27,835 nucleotides of DNA from Echinostoma caproni (lineage: Eukaryota; Platyhelminthes; Trematoda; Plagiorchiida; Echinostomatidae), in contig UZAN01044305.1 in assembly GCA_900618425.1 (NCBI GenBank), positions 6,772 through 34,606 of the forward strand, in the 5' to 3' direction. A program made the translations under genes and the position numbers. The notes below the pieces were generated by a model. It did not search any database. It was given only the letters and a program-made list of their open reading frames with translations, and was not told where the DNA came from. Shown piece by piece: positions 26,859-27,835 of the stretch; the stretch's first letter is position 1; the number at the start of each line of letters is the position of its first letter.

Positions 26859-27530
26859 TCATCCGTGATGCGTCCACCAGGTGAGATGTAGCTGCCAAAA
26901 TAACAACTTATCCACCTGCTCTATTACTTCCCCAGTTAGAGTGACGCTGGGTGCTGGACCGACCCAGTCTTCTAGTAGAATTTTACACTTTGAAGGTGCA
27001 AAACGTATACCGAATATGGCTACACTGGCATTCAATTTATCCAGAAATGCTTGCAACTTACCTGAATCTTCACTTGGTAGCACAATGTTGTCTGCATACT
27101 CTAGATCAGACAGTCTGCCACCTGAGAGTGTATCGATACCGCTATCCCAACACGAGGATAGGGCTGTTTCAAGAATCAGATCTATAACAAAGTTGAATAG
27201 AAATGGAGAGAAAGGGCAACCTTGTCGAACACCACTTTCCGCGGTGAACTCGGGCGAGAAAGTGCCGTAAGCCCGGACTCGACTTCGGCTATTAGTATAA
27301 AGCGATCGTAATACTGAAATTAACTTCTCCGACACACCTTTCAGAAAAAGGCAGCGCCAGAGTTTAGAGCGGTCGACTAAGTCGAAAGCCGGTTTCAGAT
27401 CTAGGAAGATGGAAATGGTGGGTCTACGAAAGGAGTGTCTGTGTTTGGATTTGACGAAGTGTGAAGATGTGGTCGATACAATCTCGACCGGGTCTGAAAT
27501 CAGCCTTGTTCTCACGCGTACACCGTTCAC
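26859..27530 (-). pseudogene. Reverse-transcriptase palm and thumb (family I)
   Basis: 223 codons give the best family I protein here: [61 protein letters not shown] and FGIRFAPSKCKILLEDW. The catalytic box reads YADN where YADD is expected, so one metal-binding Asp is lost. The frame differs from the upstream finger fragment, showing a frameshift near 27450-27530. Confidence 0.85.
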
Positions 27531-27654
27531 GTGCGGCAGACAAAAGACGGAGTATGATCCCGGCGAAAAGTTTAGAAATGATGTTAATTAAACCAATTCC
27601 TCTGTGGTTTTCACAAGAGGACCTGTCGCCCTTCTTGCAGATCGGTATGATCAC
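27424..27654 (-). pseudogene. Reverse-transcriptase finger (family I)
   Basis: 76 codons with [17 protein letters not shown] and TRENKADFRPGRDCIDHIF. It overlaps the palm frame and is separated from it by a frameshift. The expected NQAGFRPGRG reads NKADFRPGRD, so it has drifted at conserved positions. Confidence 0.75.
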
Positions 27655-27835
27655 CGCTTCACATCATTCAGCTGGAACCTCTTCCCTTTCCCACACTAAA
27701 CCCAGGAGTTTTGTTAACTCCAAAATCAAGGTTGAACCTCCATCCTTAAGAAACCGATGGGGACAGCCCGTCGGGGCCGCAAGCCTTATACCTTTTAATA
27801 TAGCTTGTTTCTCGGTAACCTGTACTTCAGATGGA

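Larger units (their letters stand above)
26106..27835 (-). mobile_element. Family I copy with RT, minus strand, runs off the window
   Basis: On the minus strand it enters at the window edge in the linker/finger and shows the finger in one frame (27654-27424, [17 protein letters not shown]). The palm is in another (27530-26859), then the post-RT and C-terminal block (26680-26419, FEHRSLCSIAGIWW and [20 protein letters not shown]). The 3' untranslated region ends in AAACTGAAACTGAAAC at about 26122-26107. It is immediately followed by the truncated copy. The 5' end is outside the window. Confidence 0.85.

Noticed and set aside
26881..27270. Plus-strand open frame of 129 codons
   Set aside because: It is the shadow of the family I reverse transcriptase on the minus strand.

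Overview
The window looks like a flatworm nuclear contig, most likely from a digenean trematode. This is an inference. It rests on widely spaced GT-AG exons, introns packed with decayed non-LTR retrotransposons that carry an apurinic-type endonuclease and reverse transcriptase (RTE-like), and tRNA-derived short interspersed elements. No bacterial operon, rRNA gene, tRNA gene or CRISPR array was seen. There is an assembly gap of 826 N at 11405-12230 and one ambiguous base at 24483.

Two host genes can be assembled completely. The first (+, 2391-21545) encodes the large subunit of DNA primase (PRIM2/p58 family) in five exons: 2391-2699, 10541-10789, 18452-18853, 20263-20424 and 21111-21545. All introns are phase 0 and GT-AG. 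The 518-residue product keeps the four iron-sulfur cysteines of the C-terminal domain. The second (-, 25310-22619) is convergent and has six exons with consistent phases. It encodes a 380-residue protein with a very acidic N-terminus, a CxxC/CxxC zinc ribbon and an ISXO2-like (IS1595/Merlin-type) transposase domain. The first catalytic aspartate is replaced by alanine, so it looks like a transposase-derived host gene rather than an active transposon. This is the most interesting item in the window.

Layout: 1-2390 holds a solo family II 3' tail, a truncated family I copy and the PRIM2 upstream region. Intron 1 (2700-10540) holds family II (-), family I (+), a tRNA-SINE (-), an unnamed repeat R and a longer family II copy (+). 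Intron 2 (10790-18451) holds a family III copy with the N gap, a family I 3' fragment (-), two family II fragments in opposite orientation, a second R copy, two SINEs and an imperfect hairpin. Intron 3 holds another SINE. The region 21546-22618 is intergenic. The transposase-derived gene follows. The right end (25455-27835) is a tail-to-head tandem of two family I copies on the minus strand, the second running off the window.

Families I, II and III are working names used here for groups of copies that resemble one another by eye. All copies carry frameshifts, stops or truncations, and no copy visible in the window could encode a complete element. Boundaries of repeats are approximate (tens of bases); exon boundaries are exact readings of splice sites that join in phase.
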